Shown: positions 43,141 through 51,998 of the stretch, piece after piece | Layout: every line of letters starts with the position of its first letter | How positions within the stretch are numbered: position 1 is the first letter of the stretch | Assembly: GCF_000960995.1 (NCBI RefSeq) | Contig: NZ_CP009434.1 | Coordinates: forward strand, 930,001-994,000 | DNA length: 64,000 bases | Source: Burkholderia glumae LMG 2196 = ATCC 33617 | GTDB taxonomy: Bacteria > Pseudomonadota > Gammaproteobacteria > Burkholderiales > Burkholderiaceae | Direction of reading: 5' to 3' | The notes under the pieces: model-generated | The model's input: only the letters and a program-made list of their open reading frames with translations | Databases searched by the model: none | What the model was told of the DNA's origin: nothing | Program-made: the position numbers and the translations under genes

Positions 43141-43347
43141 ATCGCAGACGATACGACTTCTGCTACGTCATGTCTAGGTTATGTTAGCGGCTCTTAATCC
43201 ATGAAAACACACACCTTATCCCGGTCTGCGTAGCCGGTCAGCAAGGCCCCATGGACGTGCCGGACGAGGCATCTGACAGGATCGGCTGATCCGGAACGCA
43301 TGTTTTAAAAATCGAAGCTTTTACCTTTTACTAATGAGGTTCCCTCT

Positions 43348-44034
43348 ATGAACCAATCTGCTGGTTCTCGCACCTGCGTGGCGGCAATGTCCGCCGCGCT
43401 CGCGCTCGGCCTGGGCGCCTGCGCAACCGAATCCTCGCGCAGCCTGCCGGTGGCGCCGACCCCCAGTGCCCAGGTGCCGTTCGCCGGCAAGCCGGTGACG
43501 ATCTCGGTCGGCAAGTTCGACAACCGCTCGAGCTACATGCGCGGCATCTTCTCCGACGGCATCGACCGCCTCGGCGGCCAGGCCAAGACGATCCTGATCA
43601 CGCACCTGCAGCAGAGCCGCCGCTTCAGCGTGCTCGACCGCGACAACCTCGATGAGATCCGCCAGGAATCGGCCTTTCTGAAACAGCAGCAGGCGGTGAA
43701 GGGCGCGCGCTACGTGGTGACCGGCGACGTCACCGAGTTCGGCCGCAAGGAGGTCGGCGATCACGAACTGTTCGGCATCCTCGGTAGCAGCAAGCAGCAG
43801 GTGGCCTATGCCAAGGTCAACCTCAATATCGTCGATGCCGCCACCTCCGAGGTCGTGCTGTCCAGCCAGGGTGCCGGCGAGTTCAGCCTGTCAAGCCGCC
43901 AGGTGATCGGTTTCGGCGGCACCGCCAGCTACGATTCGACGCTCAACGGCAAGGTGCTCGACCTGGCGATCCAGGAGGCCGTCGAGCGCCTCGTCGCGCA
44001 GGTCGACGCCGGGGCTCTCGGCGCCGCCAAGTGA
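43348..44034 (+). CDS. CsgG/HfaB-family lipoprotein
   Basis: 228 aa. Signal peptide with lipobox LGLGAC. The CsgG-like body runs VTISVGKFDNRSSYMRGIFS, then LLITHLQQSRRFSVLDRDNL-type segment, GARYVVTGDVTEFGRKEV and VAYAKVNLNIVDAATSEVVL. CsgG proteins form outer-membrane pores; shorter members such as this one occur with DUF4810 and DUF799 lipoproteins. It is the first gene of that three-gene operon here. GAGG lies at about 43336. No curli genes are present. Confidence 0.87.
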   Translation: MNQSAGSRTCVAAMSAALALGLGACATESSRSLPVAPTPSAQVPFAGKPVTISVGKFDNRSSYMRGIFSDGIDRLGGQAKTILITHLQQSRRFSVLDRDNLDEIRQESAFLKQQQAVKGARYVVTGDVTEFGRKEVGDHELFGILGSSKQQVAYAKVNLNIVDAATSEVVLSSQGAGEFSLSSRQVIGFGGTASYDSTLNGKVLDLAIQEAVERLVAQVDAGALGAAK

Positions 44035-44084
44035 GCCGTACATCAATCGTCATCCCTCGTTTCACTCTCGACCACACGACCACG

Positions 44085-44570
44085 ATGAAGACCGCCACGT
44101 TCATCCGCGGCGCCGGGCTGTCGCTCGCTGCCGCCAGCGCGCTGCTGACCGGCTGCGCGGCCCCGAGCACCCCGCAGCTCTATCAATGGGACGGCTACCA
44201 GCGCAGCGTCTACGACTACTTCACGGCGGAGAAGTCGCCGCAGGAGCAGATCGACGTGCTCGAGAAGGCGCTGCAGAAGATCCGCGCGCAGGGCCATCGG
44301 CCGCCGCCGGGTTTCGAGGCGCAACTGGGCATGCTCTATGCCACGGTCGGCAACGACGAGCAGGCGATGCAGGCCTTCCAGGCCGAGAAGGACTCATTCC
44401 CGGAATCCGCGCCATACATGGATTTCCTGATGAAGAAGAAGGCCGACGCCAAGGACGCCAAGCCGGGGCTCAAACCGGCCGACCAGCCCGTGACGGCTCC
44501 CGCCGCCGCCCAGCCTGCCGCCGCTTCGGCAGCCCGCCCCGACACCACTGCGCCGACCGCGAATCACTGA
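44085..44570 (+). CDS. DUF4810 lipoprotein
   Basis: 161 aa. Starts MKTATFIRGAGLSLAAASAL and has lipobox LLTGC. The core PQLYQWDGYQRSVYDYF, then QIDVLEKALQKIRAQGHRPP and FEAQLGMLYATVGNDEQAMQ is TPR-like and diagnostic of DUF4810. The C-terminal tail is Ala/Pro-rich and disordered. Second gene of the CsgG-DUF4810-DUF799 operon; a GTG at 44031 overlapping the previous stop is an alternative start but would bury the signal peptide. Confidence 0.85.
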   Translation: MKTATFIRGAGLSLAAASALLTGCAAPSTPQLYQWDGYQRSVYDYFTAEKSPQEQIDVLEKALQKIRAQGHRPPPGFEAQLGMLYATVGNDEQAMQAFQAEKDSFPESAPYMDFLMKKKADAKDAKPGLKPADQPVTAPAAAQPAAASAARPDTTAPTANH

Positions 44571-44582
44571 CCGGAGGTCCTC

Positions 44583-45269
44583 ATGTTGCAACGCATTTCG
44601 ATCAAACTACTGTCGGCCGTCGCGCTGCTTGCCATGCTGGCTGCTTGCGCGGGCCCCGTTCAGCGCCTCGACTACACGGCTTTCAAGCGCAGCCAGCCGA
44701 AGTCGATCCTGGTGCTGCCGCCCGTCAACAACACTAATGACGTGAAGGCCAGCTTCGGCGTGCTGTCGCAGGTTACCCAGCCGTTGGCGGAATCGGGCTA
44801 CTACGTGGTGCCGGTCGGCCCCATGGAGGAGACCTTCAAGTACAACGGCCTGACAAGCCCCAACGACATCGCCGAGGTGTCGCCCGCCAAGCTGCGTGAA
44901 ATCTTTGGCGCCGACTCGGCGCTCTACATGACAGTCACCCGTTACGGCACGACCTACCAGGTGATCGACAGCGTGACCGCCGTCTCGGTGAGCGCCAAGC
45001 TGGTCGACCTGCGTACCGGCGACGTGCTCTGGACCGGTTCGCAGAGCGCCACCGACAAGGAACTAGGCGGCATGCAAGGCGGCGTGCAGGGCGGCGGCAT
45101 GGTCGGCCTGTTCGTCAACCTGGCCCAGGCGGCCGTCAAGCAGATCGCGAAGACGGTGACCGACGAGAGCGTCGATGTGGCCGGACTGACCAATGCCAAG
45201 CTGCTGTCGGCCGGGTCGCCCAACGGCCTGCTGTATGGGCCGCGTTCGCCCAAGTACGGCACCGACTAA
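44583..45269 (+). CDS. DUF799 (GNA1162-like) lipoprotein
   Basis: 228 aa. Lipobox MLAAC follows MLQRISIKLLSAVALL. The body KSILVLPPVNNTNDVKASFG, PLAESGYYVVPVGPMEETFK and VSAKLVDLRTGDVLWTGSQS matches DUF799, the family of Neisseria GNA1162. It begins 12 nt after the DUF4810 stop, with GGAGG upstream. The three lipoproteins probably form an outer-membrane complex; no substrate has been recognised. Confidence 0.87.
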   Translation: MLQRISIKLLSAVALLAMLAACAGPVQRLDYTAFKRSQPKSILVLPPVNNTNDVKASFGVLSQVTQPLAESGYYVVPVGPMEETFKYNGLTSPNDIAEVSPAKLREIFGADSALYMTVTRYGTTYQVIDSVTAVSVSAKLVDLRTGDVLWTGSQSATDKELGGMQGGVQGGGMVGLFVNLAQAAVKQIAKTVTDESVDVAGLTNAKLLSAGSPNGLLYGPRSPKYGTD

Positions 45270-45354
45270 GTGAGGTTTGCAAAAAGAGCCCGGCGGCTGT
45301 TGGCTGTTTCAGCATCCTGTTAAGCTCGGCCGTCGTGACAGACGGGCCAAGGAG

Positions 45355-45868
45355 ATGGGTAAGCCAATCCTTGATGACCAACGGCGGGCACGGATCGCAC
45401 CACTGCTACCTCCGCCAAAGCCGCACCGCTTCGGGTATCCCGGCCGCAAGCCAGTAGCGGACCGTGCGGCTTTGGCAGGCATCCTATGGGCCTTGATGAC
45501 GGGCATTCGCTGGCGCGACTTACCGTCCGCAATGGGATGCGACTCGGGCCTGAGTGGTTGGCGCCGGCGGCGCGATTGGCAGCAAGCCGGCGTGCGGGAT
45601 CGACTGCATGCAGTGCTGCCGGCGAAGCTGCGAGCCGCCGAGAAGCTCGACTTCTCCCGCGCGGTCGTCGACGCATCGTCGATTCGTGCGGTTGGGGCGG
45701 TTGGGGCGGGCGAAAAACCGGCCCGCACCCTACCGATCGAGCGCGACCCGGTTCGAAGCGCCACATCGCCACCGTCTCCAACCGAATGCCGATCGCGGTA
45801 ATCCTGAGCGGCGCCAATCGTAACGACGTCACCCAACTGGTTGCGCTGATCGAGGCGGTCGGCCTCTG
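45355..45868 (+). pseudogene. IS5-family transposase remnant
   Basis: MGKPILDDQRRARIAPLLPP (45355), WALMTGIRWRDLPSAMGCDS and DFSRAVVDASSIRAVGAVGA in one frame, then KTGPHPTDRARPGSKRHIAT and AVILSGANRNDVTQLVALIE in the next, as in frameshifted IS427-group transposases. The sequence stops abruptly after LIEAV near 45868, where the decayed lysR gene begins, so the catalytic end is missing. It differs clearly from the intact element at 42.3-43.2 kb. Confidence 0.8.
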
Positions 45869-45869
45869 A

Positions 45870-46508
45870 GCCATCCAGGCCAGAGAGCGACCGGCGGGCG
45901 GCAGTCGCTGACGTTGACGATCTCGACCATGTCGTAAATGGGCTCGCGCCGACCAGCGGCAACGGCACTAGGCCGAGCCCGAAGCCGTCCCGCCACGCCT
46001 TGCAACCGCACGTCGTGACCATAGGCGTCGAGCGCGCGCTTCAGGCTCGCGCGAAAGCCTCAGCCGTTCGGATTCGGGATCCGGCCGCGCATCTGCAGAT
46101 CGGCGAGTCGGTAGGCGCGCCGCGGGCAACTGCCGCGCGCGGCCACCACCACGAGCCGCTCGCCCGTCACGCGCGGCGAACACCAGCACCGCGTCGAGTT
46201 TCGTCGCGCGCGAGCCGGTCGAGCAGCGTGCCGGCCCGGCCGGTCTCGATGCCGGGCGCGAGCGCCGGCCAGCGCGCGCAGCATCGCCACCAGTCCCGGC
46301 AGCGTCCGTTCCCCGATGCCATGTGTGATGCCGAGCCGGAACGCCCCGGCGGGCGGCAGCGTCGCGCATGCCCCCCCCGGGCGGCTTCCTCCAGGTGCTA
46401 CGCGCGGCGCGCGATGGCCGGCTGCGTGACGCCGAGTTCGTGCGCGGCCTGGCTCAGCGGCTGGCAGCGAATCATCACCGCGAAGGCATCGATATCAGCG
46501 ATTTTCAT
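45870..46508 (-). pseudogene. Decayed LysR-type regulator
   Basis: Starts intact at 46508 with MKIADIDAFAVMIRCQPLSQ and AAHELGVTQPAIARR, the LysR helix-turn-helix, then breaks. Later pieces lie in different frames: GAFRLGITHGIGERTLPGLV, LVVVAARGSCPRRAYRLADL, then DGFGLGLVPLPLVGAS and IYDMVEIVNVSDCRPPVALW. Several frameshifts and an internal deletion (the end of the DNA-binding domain) are needed to explain it. Its 3' end abuts the IS5 remnant. It is divergent from the cysteine dioxygenase gene, so it was probably that operon's regulator. Confidence 0.75.
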
Positions 46509-46570
46509 GCTAGTTTTGCAGCTAACAGATTTGATGTTACGAACCTGCATCGTATTCGAAGGGGCTCCCG

Positions 46571-47188
46571 ATGAATTCGCATGGCTTGCACCAGACGCAC
46601 CAGACGCGCGCGGCCGAGGCGCAGCGCGCCGCGCCGCCGCTGGCCGGGTTCGTTGCCGCGTTTTCGCGTCTGATCGACACGCAGCCCGACGAGGCACGCG
46701 TGCTGCGCGACGGCGGCGCGCTGCTGGCCGATCTGGTCGCGCGTGACGACTGGCTGCCCGAATCGTTCGCACGGCCCGATCCCGAGCGCTACCAGCAGTT
46801 CCTGCTGCATCGCGATCCCGACGCGCGATTCTCGATCGTCAGCTTCGTCTGGGGGCCGGGGCAGGTCACGCCGATCCACGATCACACCGTCTGGGGGCTG
46901 ATCGGCATGCTGCGCGGCGCCGAATATTCGCAGCCCTACGCGTTCGACGGCGCCGGCTTGCCGGTGCCGGCCGGCGCGCCGCTGCGGCTTGCTCCGGGCC
47001 AGGTCGAGGCGGTGTCGCCGACGCTCGGCGACGTTCACCGCGTCGGCAACGTCTACCACGACCGCGTGTCGATCAGCATCCACGTCTATGGCGCCGACAT
47101 CGGCGCGATCGAGCGCTCGGTCTATCGCGAGGACGGCACGCGCAAGCCGTTCGTCTCCGGCTATACGCTGCCGGCCGGCGTCGCGTGA
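46571..47188 (+). CDS. Cysteine dioxygenase-family protein
   Basis: 205 aa cupin thiol dioxygenase. The iron ligands are H103 and H105 in TPIHDHTVWG and H156 in GDVHRVGN. ISIHVYGADIGAIERSVY follows. It oxidises cysteine, or the related 3-mercaptopropionate, to the sulfinate with O2 and Fe(II). The pairing with a downstream multi-rhodanese gene is typical of bacterial cysteine catabolism. Its start is 62 bp from the start of the decayed LysR gene, across what was a divergent promoter. An N-terminal His/Thr-rich tail precedes the cupin. Confidence 0.88.
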   Translation: MNSHGLHQTHQTRAAEAQRAAPPLAGFVAAFSRLIDTQPDEARVLRDGGALLADLVARDDWLPESFARPDPERYQQFLLHRDPDARFSIVSFVWGPGQVTPIHDHTVWGLIGMLRGAEYSQPYAFDGAGLPVPAGAPLRLAPGQVEAVSPTLGDVHRVGNVYHDRVSISIHVYGADIGAIERSVYREDGTRKPFVSGYTLPAGVA

Positions 47189-47330
47189 GCGCGCTGCCGG
47201 TCGCGCCCGGCGGCCCGCCCGGGCCGTCCGCCGCATGTTCAGCACGGGTGCCGCGCTGCCTGAAGCGCGCGATCGTAGGGCTTGCCGCGGCACGCCGCCC
47301 GGCCTGGCCTTCCCTTTTCTTTCCCTGCCG

Positions 47331-48995
47331 ATGAACGCCGTGTCCGATTCCGCCACCTTCTCCGCTCGTTCCGCCGCCGCCGTGTCCGATGCGGCGTTTC
47401 CCCGCCTGTCCGTCGCCGAGGTGCGCGCGGCGCTGCTCGCGCGCGAGGAGATCGCGCTCGTCGACGTGCGCGAGGAGGCGCCCTATGCGGCCGGCCATCC
47501 GCTGTGGGCCGCGAACCTGCCGCTGTCGACGCTCGAGCTGGAGGCCTGGACGCGCATCCCGCGCCGCGATACCGCGATCGCGCTGTACGGCGAATACGGC
47601 GACGAGGATCTCGCGCCGCGCGCGGCGTCCGTGCTCGCCGGTCTCGGCTACACGCGCGTGCACCTGCTCGACGGCGGTCTCGCGGCATGGAGCCGCGCGG
47701 GCGGCGAGCTGTTCATCGACGTCAACGTGCCGAGCAAGGCGTTCGGCGAATACGTGGAAGCGAAGCGCCACACGCCGTCGCTGTCGGCGCAGGAGGTGCA
47801 GGCGCTGATCGAATCGAGGGCCGACGTGGTGATCGTCGATGCGCGCCGCTTCGATGAATACCAGACCATGAGCATTCCAACCGCGACCAGCGTGCCCGGC
47901 GCCGAACTCGTGCTGCGCGTGCGCGAGCTCGCGCCCGATCCGGCCACGCGCGTGATCGTCAACTGCGCGGGGCGCACGCGCAGCATCATCGGCACGCAGT
48001 CGCTCGTGAACGCGGGGCTGCCGAATCCGGTGGCCGCGCTGCGCAACGGCACGATCGGCTGGACGCTGGCCGGGCAGGCGCTCGAGCATGGCGCCACGCG
48101 GCGCTTTCCCGAGGCGGTGGCCGATGCGCATCGCGCCGCCGCGCGAGACGGCGCGCGCGCGGTGGCCGCCAGGGCGGGCGTCAAGCGCGTTGCGCCGGCC
48201 GAGGTGGACGCGCTCGGCGAGGGCGGGCGCCGCACCGTCTACCGGTTCGACGTGCGCACGCCCGGCGAATATGCGGCCGGCCATCTGCCCGGCTTCACCA
48301 GCGCGCCGGGTGGCCAGCTCGTGCAGGAAACCGATCATCACGCGCCGGTGCGCGGCGCGCGCATCGTATTGGCCGACGACGACGGCGTGCGTGCCGACAT
48401 GAGCGCCTCGTGGCTCGCCCAGATGGGCTGGGACGTCTACGTAGTCGAGCCGGCGCAGGCCGCCTCGGGCGGCGAGGCCGGCATGCCGCCGGCGCGCGCG
48501 CCCGAGGCGGCACCGGTGGCGCGCGTCACGCCGGCCACGCTCGCGGCGTGGCTCGATGCCGCGGACGGCGACGTGCCGGCCGTGATCGACGTGAGCGCTG
48601 GCGCGAACTACGTGAAGCGGCACATACCCGGTGCGTGGTATGTGATCCGCGCGCGGCTGCGCGAGGCGCTGGCCGCGATTCCGGCCGCGCGGCGCTACGT
48701 GCTGACCTGCGGCACCTCGCAGCTGGCCGCGTTCGCGGCGGCCGACCTGCGCGCGCTGCTGCCGGCCGAGGTGGGCGTATTCGTGCTGGACGGCGGCACG
48801 CAGGCCTGGATCGACGCGGGCCTGCCGCTCGAGCAGGGCGAGACGCGCCTCGCTTCGCAACGTGACGACCGCTACCGGCGTCCCTACGAAGGCACGCAGA
48901 ACGCGGCGGCGGCGATGCAGGCGTATCTCGATTGGGAGTTCGGCCTGGTCGCGCAACTCGGCCGCGACGGCACGCATCATTTTCACGTGATCTGA
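47331..48995 (+). CDS. Four-domain rhodanese sulfurtransferase
   Basis: 554 aa with four tandem rhodanese domains (about residues 20-125, 150-260, 290-390 and 410-530). Domains 2 (RVIVNCAGRTRSI) and 4 (YVLTCGTSQLA) keep an active-site Cys; domain 1 (IALYGEYGDED) and domain 3 (IVLADDDGVRA) do not. The C-terminus EFGLVAQLGRDGTHHFHVI is characteristic of this subfamily. ATG at 47331; it follows cysteine dioxygenase by 142 bp, same strand. Expected cytoplasmic role: handling sulfane sulfur from cysteine breakdown. Confidence 0.87.
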   Translation: MNAVSDSATFSARSAAAVSDAAFPRLSVAEVRAALLAREEIALVDVREEAPYAAGHPLWAANLPLSTLELEAWTRIPRRDTAIALYGEYGDEDLAPRAASVLAGLGYTRVHLLDGGLAAWSRAGGELFIDVNVPSKAFGEYVEAKRHTPSLSAQEVQALIESRADVVIVDARRFDEYQTMSIPTATSVPGAELVLRVRELAPDPATRVIVNCAGRTRSIIGTQSLVNAGLPNPVAALRNGTIGWTLAGQALEHGATRRFPEAVADAHRAAARDGARAVAARAGVKRVAPAEVDALGEGGRRTVYRFDVRTPGEYAAGHLPGFTSAPGGQLVQETDHHAPVRGARIVLADDDGVRADMSASWLAQMGWDVYVVEPAQAASGGEAGMPPARAPEAAPVARVTPATLAAWLDAADGDVPAVIDVSAGANYVKRHIPGAWYVIRARLREALAAIPAARRYVLTCGTSQLAAFAAADLRALLPAEVGVFVLDGGTQAWIDAGLPLEQGETRLASQRDDRYRRPYEGTQNAAAAMQAYLDWEFGLVAQLGRDGTHHFHVI

Positions 48996-49505
48996 GCGAG
49001 TTCGGCGGGCCGGCGCGAACGGCGCGCAGCTCGCCGCCTGCGTTTGCTCACGATAACTGCCCGCTCGCCAAGCAGTCCGAACCATGCACCGAGCCGATGT
49101 GCGTGCCTGCGGCCGTCGTTCGCTCGCCGATATTGCGATGCTCGAATACAACAAGGAAGCCGCAGGTTTTTGACGCGAGACATCGGGACGCATTTCACCG
49201 GAATCCGCCCGTCGACCTGTCTGGCGCGTTGCAGCAATTTCGGCCTCAACACGCCTGCTGCGGGGTGGGGGAAGTGAAGCGACGCACCGCAAACACGCGC
49301 TTGCAGCTCGGCCTTGCCACCGGCGAAAGTGCGTTGTGCGGCGCACCGCCGACGCTCGCCGTCCGATGCGCGGCCGCGCTGGGCTGCGCCGCATCACGCG
49401 TTACGCGTCGATAGGTAAACGTCAGGCGATCGTCCAGAATGGCGCCGGCATGGAACTCGTCCATGCCGCAAGCCAGAGACCAAGCAATCTTAGGACGGGG
49501 AAACA
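48996..49505. other. Intergenic, no supported gene
   Basis: About 510 bp between the sulfurtransferase and the porin. Short frames on both strands show no family resemblance. It presumably contains the porin promoter and 5' leader; GGACGGGG lies before the porin ATG. Confidence 0.5.
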
Positions 49506-50708
49506 ATGAAGACATACGTGGCGGTTGTCGTGACGGCAGCCGGACTGGTGGCGGCCACGGCCGCGCAGGCGCAGAGCAGCGTCACGCTGTACGGCATCAT
49601 CGACACGGGGCTCGCCTATCAGAACAGCAGCGGCACGCTTGGCCAGACCTCGGGGGGCCACGCGTCGCTGAAGATGTCGACGGGCGTCACGGAGGGCAGC
49701 CGCGTCGGCCTGCGCGGCGTGGAGGACCTGGGCGGTGGCACCAAGGCCGTGTTCACGCTCGAGGCCGGCATCAATACCGCGAACGGCAGTCCGCAGTTCC
49801 CGGGCGGCATCTTCACGCGGCAGGCCTTCGTCGGGCTGTCCGACGCGAAGTACGGCACGCTGACGGCAGGCCGCCAGTACACCGCTTACTACACGCTGCT
49901 CGCGCCGTGGAGTCCGACCACCTGGCTGACCGGCTATTTCGGCGCGCATCCTGGCGACATCGATGCGCTCGACACCAGCTATCGCGCCAACAACTCGATC
50001 GTCTACCTCTCGCCCCGATACCACGGGTTCACGGTCGGCGGCTCGTACTCGTTCGGCGGGGTGCCGGGCAGCGTGAACGCCGGCGCCACCTGGAGCGCTG
50101 GGCTGCAGTACATGAACGGCCCGCTCGGCATCGCCGCCGGCTTTCTGCGCATCAACAATTCGACGCCGGGCGGAGGCGAGTGGGGGGCGGCATCGACGAC
50201 CGCCAACGGCGGCGCGCAGACATCGGTGTCGGCGATCAACAACGGCTACGCGTCGGCCCAGGCGCAGCAGCGCGTGGCGGTGACGGCCGGCTATCGGCTC
50301 ACCTCGCGCTGGGACGTGACGGCGTCGTACTCGAACGTCCAGTACATCCCTGGCTCCGGCTCGGCGTTTCGCGACACGGCGATCTTCAACACGGCCGGCG
50401 CGGTGCTGCACTTCAGGCCGGTGGCCGCGTGGGATCTTGCGATGGGCTACAGCTACACGCGCGCGGCGCTCGCCAACGCCGTCGGCAAGGCGGCGCGCTA
50501 CCATCAGTTCACGCTGGCGCAGGTCTATAGCCTATCGAAGCGCACCGGCCTCTACGCGATCGAGGCCTACCAGCACGCGGGCGGCGAGACCTTGCTGAAC
50601 GGCAAGGTGATCGCGGCCACGGCGTCGATCGGCGACGGCTTCAATCTCACGCCCTCCACCACCAGCAGTCAGCTCGCGATCGGCGTCGGCATGGTGCATC
50701 GCTTCTGA
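49506..50708 (+). CDS. Gram-negative porin (OmpC-type, beta-proteobacterial)
   Basis: 400 aa. Signal peptide MKTYVAVVVTAAGLVAATAA ends AQAQ. The mature start SSVTLYGIIDTGLAYQNSSG is the standard first strand of Burkholderia trimeric porins. EGSRVGLRGVEDLGGGTKAV and FTRQAFVGLSDAKYGTLTAG are conserved. It ends GVGMVHRF with terminal Phe for barrel assembly. A 16-strand outer-membrane channel for small hydrophilic solutes; selectivity not predictable. Confidence 0.93.
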   Translation: MKTYVAVVVTAAGLVAATAAQAQSSVTLYGIIDTGLAYQNSSGTLGQTSGGHASLKMSTGVTEGSRVGLRGVEDLGGGTKAVFTLEAGINTANGSPQFPGGIFTRQAFVGLSDAKYGTLTAGRQYTAYYTLLAPWSPTTWLTGYFGAHPGDIDALDTSYRANNSIVYLSPRYHGFTVGGSYSFGGVPGSVNAGATWSAGLQYMNGPLGIAAGFLRINNSTPGGGEWGAASTTANGGAQTSVSAINNGYASAQAQQRVAVTAGYRLTSRWDVTASYSNVQYIPGSGSAFRDTAIFNTAGAVLHFRPVAAWDLAMGYSYTRAALANAVGKAARYHQFTLAQVYSLSKRTGLYAIEAYQHAGGETLLNGKVIAATASIGDGFNLTPSTTSSQLAIGVGMVHRF

Positions 50709-51019
50709 GCGAGCCGTTTCGCGCGGTAGCGCGGCCGCCCGTGTTGCGCCGGAGTGCGCATGCCTAGCGGGCGGCGTCTGCACGATCGCAGGGCGGCCGG
50801 GAACGATGGCAAGCGGGGATCGCAGGGGAAGGCGGGCGGGCGATGGAAGGCGGGGCGCCTGACGGCGCGCAGGCGCGGCGCGGGCGGCCGCGTGGCCCAG
50901 CCGCGTGAAGCCGGCGGCGAGGCGGGGTGGTTCGTGAGGGGCAGGGGCACCCTCGGCATCGCGAATGGCGGCTGCGTAGCGGCAGCGCGGCAAGCGCAAG
51001 CAACAGGCAGCCGGCGCGC
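50709..51019. other. Convergent intergenic region
   Basis: Lies between the porin stop and the stop of the minus-strand 72-aa gene. GC-rich; I see no gene and no clear U-tailed terminator. Confidence 0.5.
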
Positions 51020-51238
51020 TCAGCCGTGGCTGTCGACCCAGGCGCGCGCCCATTCGAGCCCTGCCAGGCGCGCTTCCTCATCGGTGTCGAACACGCCGAG
51101 CACGCTCGATGCCTCGACGAGCCGATTGTTGCGCGTGATCGTTCCGCTCGCCGCATAACGATCGGGCCGCATGATCTCGTCTTGCTGCAGGATCGCATGC
51201 CCCCAGATTTGATAGCCCTTGTAGCTTTCGGCTTCCAT
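51020..51238 (-). CDS. Small conserved-looking 72-aa protein
   Basis: MEAESYKGYQIWGHAILQQD...RYAASGTITRNNRLVEASSV...FDTDEEARLAGLEWARAWVD: an alpha/beta protein of the 'YxGYxIwGHA...SGTI.R' type found as short hypothetical proteins in Burkholderia (DUF6566-like; family from memory, not certain). Its ATG overlaps the stop of the upstream gene by one base (TGATG), so the two are translationally coupled. Confidence 0.7.
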   Translation of the reverse strand: MEAESYKGYQIWGHAILQQDEIMRPDRYAASGTITRNNRLVEASSVLGVFDTDEEARLAGLEWARAWVDSHG

Positions 51239-51594
51239 CAGCGCACCACCTCGACGCCGTGCGCGCCGTGCGTGCCGACGCGCAGCACGTTGCCGTCGGG
51301 CGTAAACAAGCGCGGGATCTCCGGCGTGCCCGGTGCCGCGCGGTGCAGGTCGCGGTCGAGCGCGTGCGGCCTGCTCTGGCCGGCCTTCGGCGCGGCCTCG
51401 AGGGCGGGCGGGCGCACCCCTGCGTCAACGAGGCGGGGGGCCACGTGCTTGTGCTTCGCGGCCTTCGCCGCTGCCGGATCATGATGCACGCCGCCGCGCG
51501 CTTCGGGCGGATTCCAGATCTCGACGTAATGGTCGCCCGCGAATGCCGGCGACGTACACGCCAGCAGCAGCAACCCGCATCCAACCAGTTTCAC
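51238..51594 (-). CDS. Small exported protein
   Basis: 118 aa starting at GTG 51594, with GGAG 8 nt upstream. Signal peptide MKLVGCGLLLLACTSPAFAG, with predicted cleavage after AFA; a Cys within the core is not in a good lipobox. The mature part has DHYVEIWNPPEARG, a His/Lys-rich middle and RLFTPDGNVLRVGTHGAHGV at the end. Unknown function. First gene of a two-gene unit whose upstream region carries a perfect LexA-type box. Confidence 0.65.
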   Translation of the reverse strand: MKLVGCGLLLLACTSPAFAGDHYVEIWNPPEARGGVHHDPAAAKAAKHKHVAPRLVDAGVRPPALEAAPKAGQSRPHALDRDLHRAAPGTPEIPRLFTPDGNVLRVGTHGAHGVEVVR

Positions 51595-51998
51595 TATGTA
51601 TTCTCCGTATCGCGCCGGAACGGGGCGCGACTGCCGCGCCGTCCGGTCCCTCGTCGGCCGATGTCGCGCATTTTTCCGCCGCGCCTGATGATCGGGCCAA
51701 CACGTGATTGTCGCATGGACCACCTGCCCGACAGCGATTTTCATCGGCCGGGATAGGTATGAGTGCTGTACGAATATACAGTATTTTCGGCCCGGCAGGA
51801 AGGCGTAGGCACCGGGCGGCGCCAGGCGCGGCGCGGGTTCAGCCGGCCCGGCTGCGCGCCGGCGCGTGCGGCATGCGTGTTGCGGCGCGAGGTGGGGCGC
51901 GGCGGCAAGCCCGCGAATGGAGGGCGCGTGTCGGCCGGCAGCGGGCCGGCGCAGGCCGTGCCGCGGCGGCTGGCCGGAGCGGCCGCCGCCTGCGCCGT
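51595..51998. other. Intergenic with LexA-type box
   Basis: Between the alr stop and the start of the small exported protein, both on the minus strand. No gene. The AT-rich core at 51740-51790 contains the LexA-like palindrome. Confidence 0.5.
51766..51781. promoter_or_regulatory. LexA (SOS) box candidate
   Basis: CTGTACGAATATACAG matches the LexA consensus CTGT-N8-ACAG exactly, with an AT-rich spacer and a TA on its right side (CAGTATTTT). It lies about 172 bp upstream of the GTG start of the small exported protein on the minus strand. One site found by eye in 64 kb could be chance, but the full 4+4 match is uncommon in such GC-rich DNA. Confidence 0.5.

Larger units (their letters stand above)
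42329..43193 (-). mobile_element. Complete IS5-family (IS427-group) insertion sequence
   Basis: 865 bp. Terminal inverted repeats are GAGTCGCTAACACAAG (left) and GAGCCGCTAACATAAC (right, complement), 13 of 16 matching. Both ends are flanked by TTA (42326-42328 and 43194-43196), a likely target duplication. It contains two overlapping transposase frames on the minus strand and nothing else. Termini and both frames appear intact, so it may still be mobile. Confidence 0.85.

Noticed and set aside
47073..49397. 774-codon minus-strand frame opposite the sulfurtransferase
   Set aside because: Composition is a typical high-GC shadow; the plus-strand protein has four rhodanese domains.
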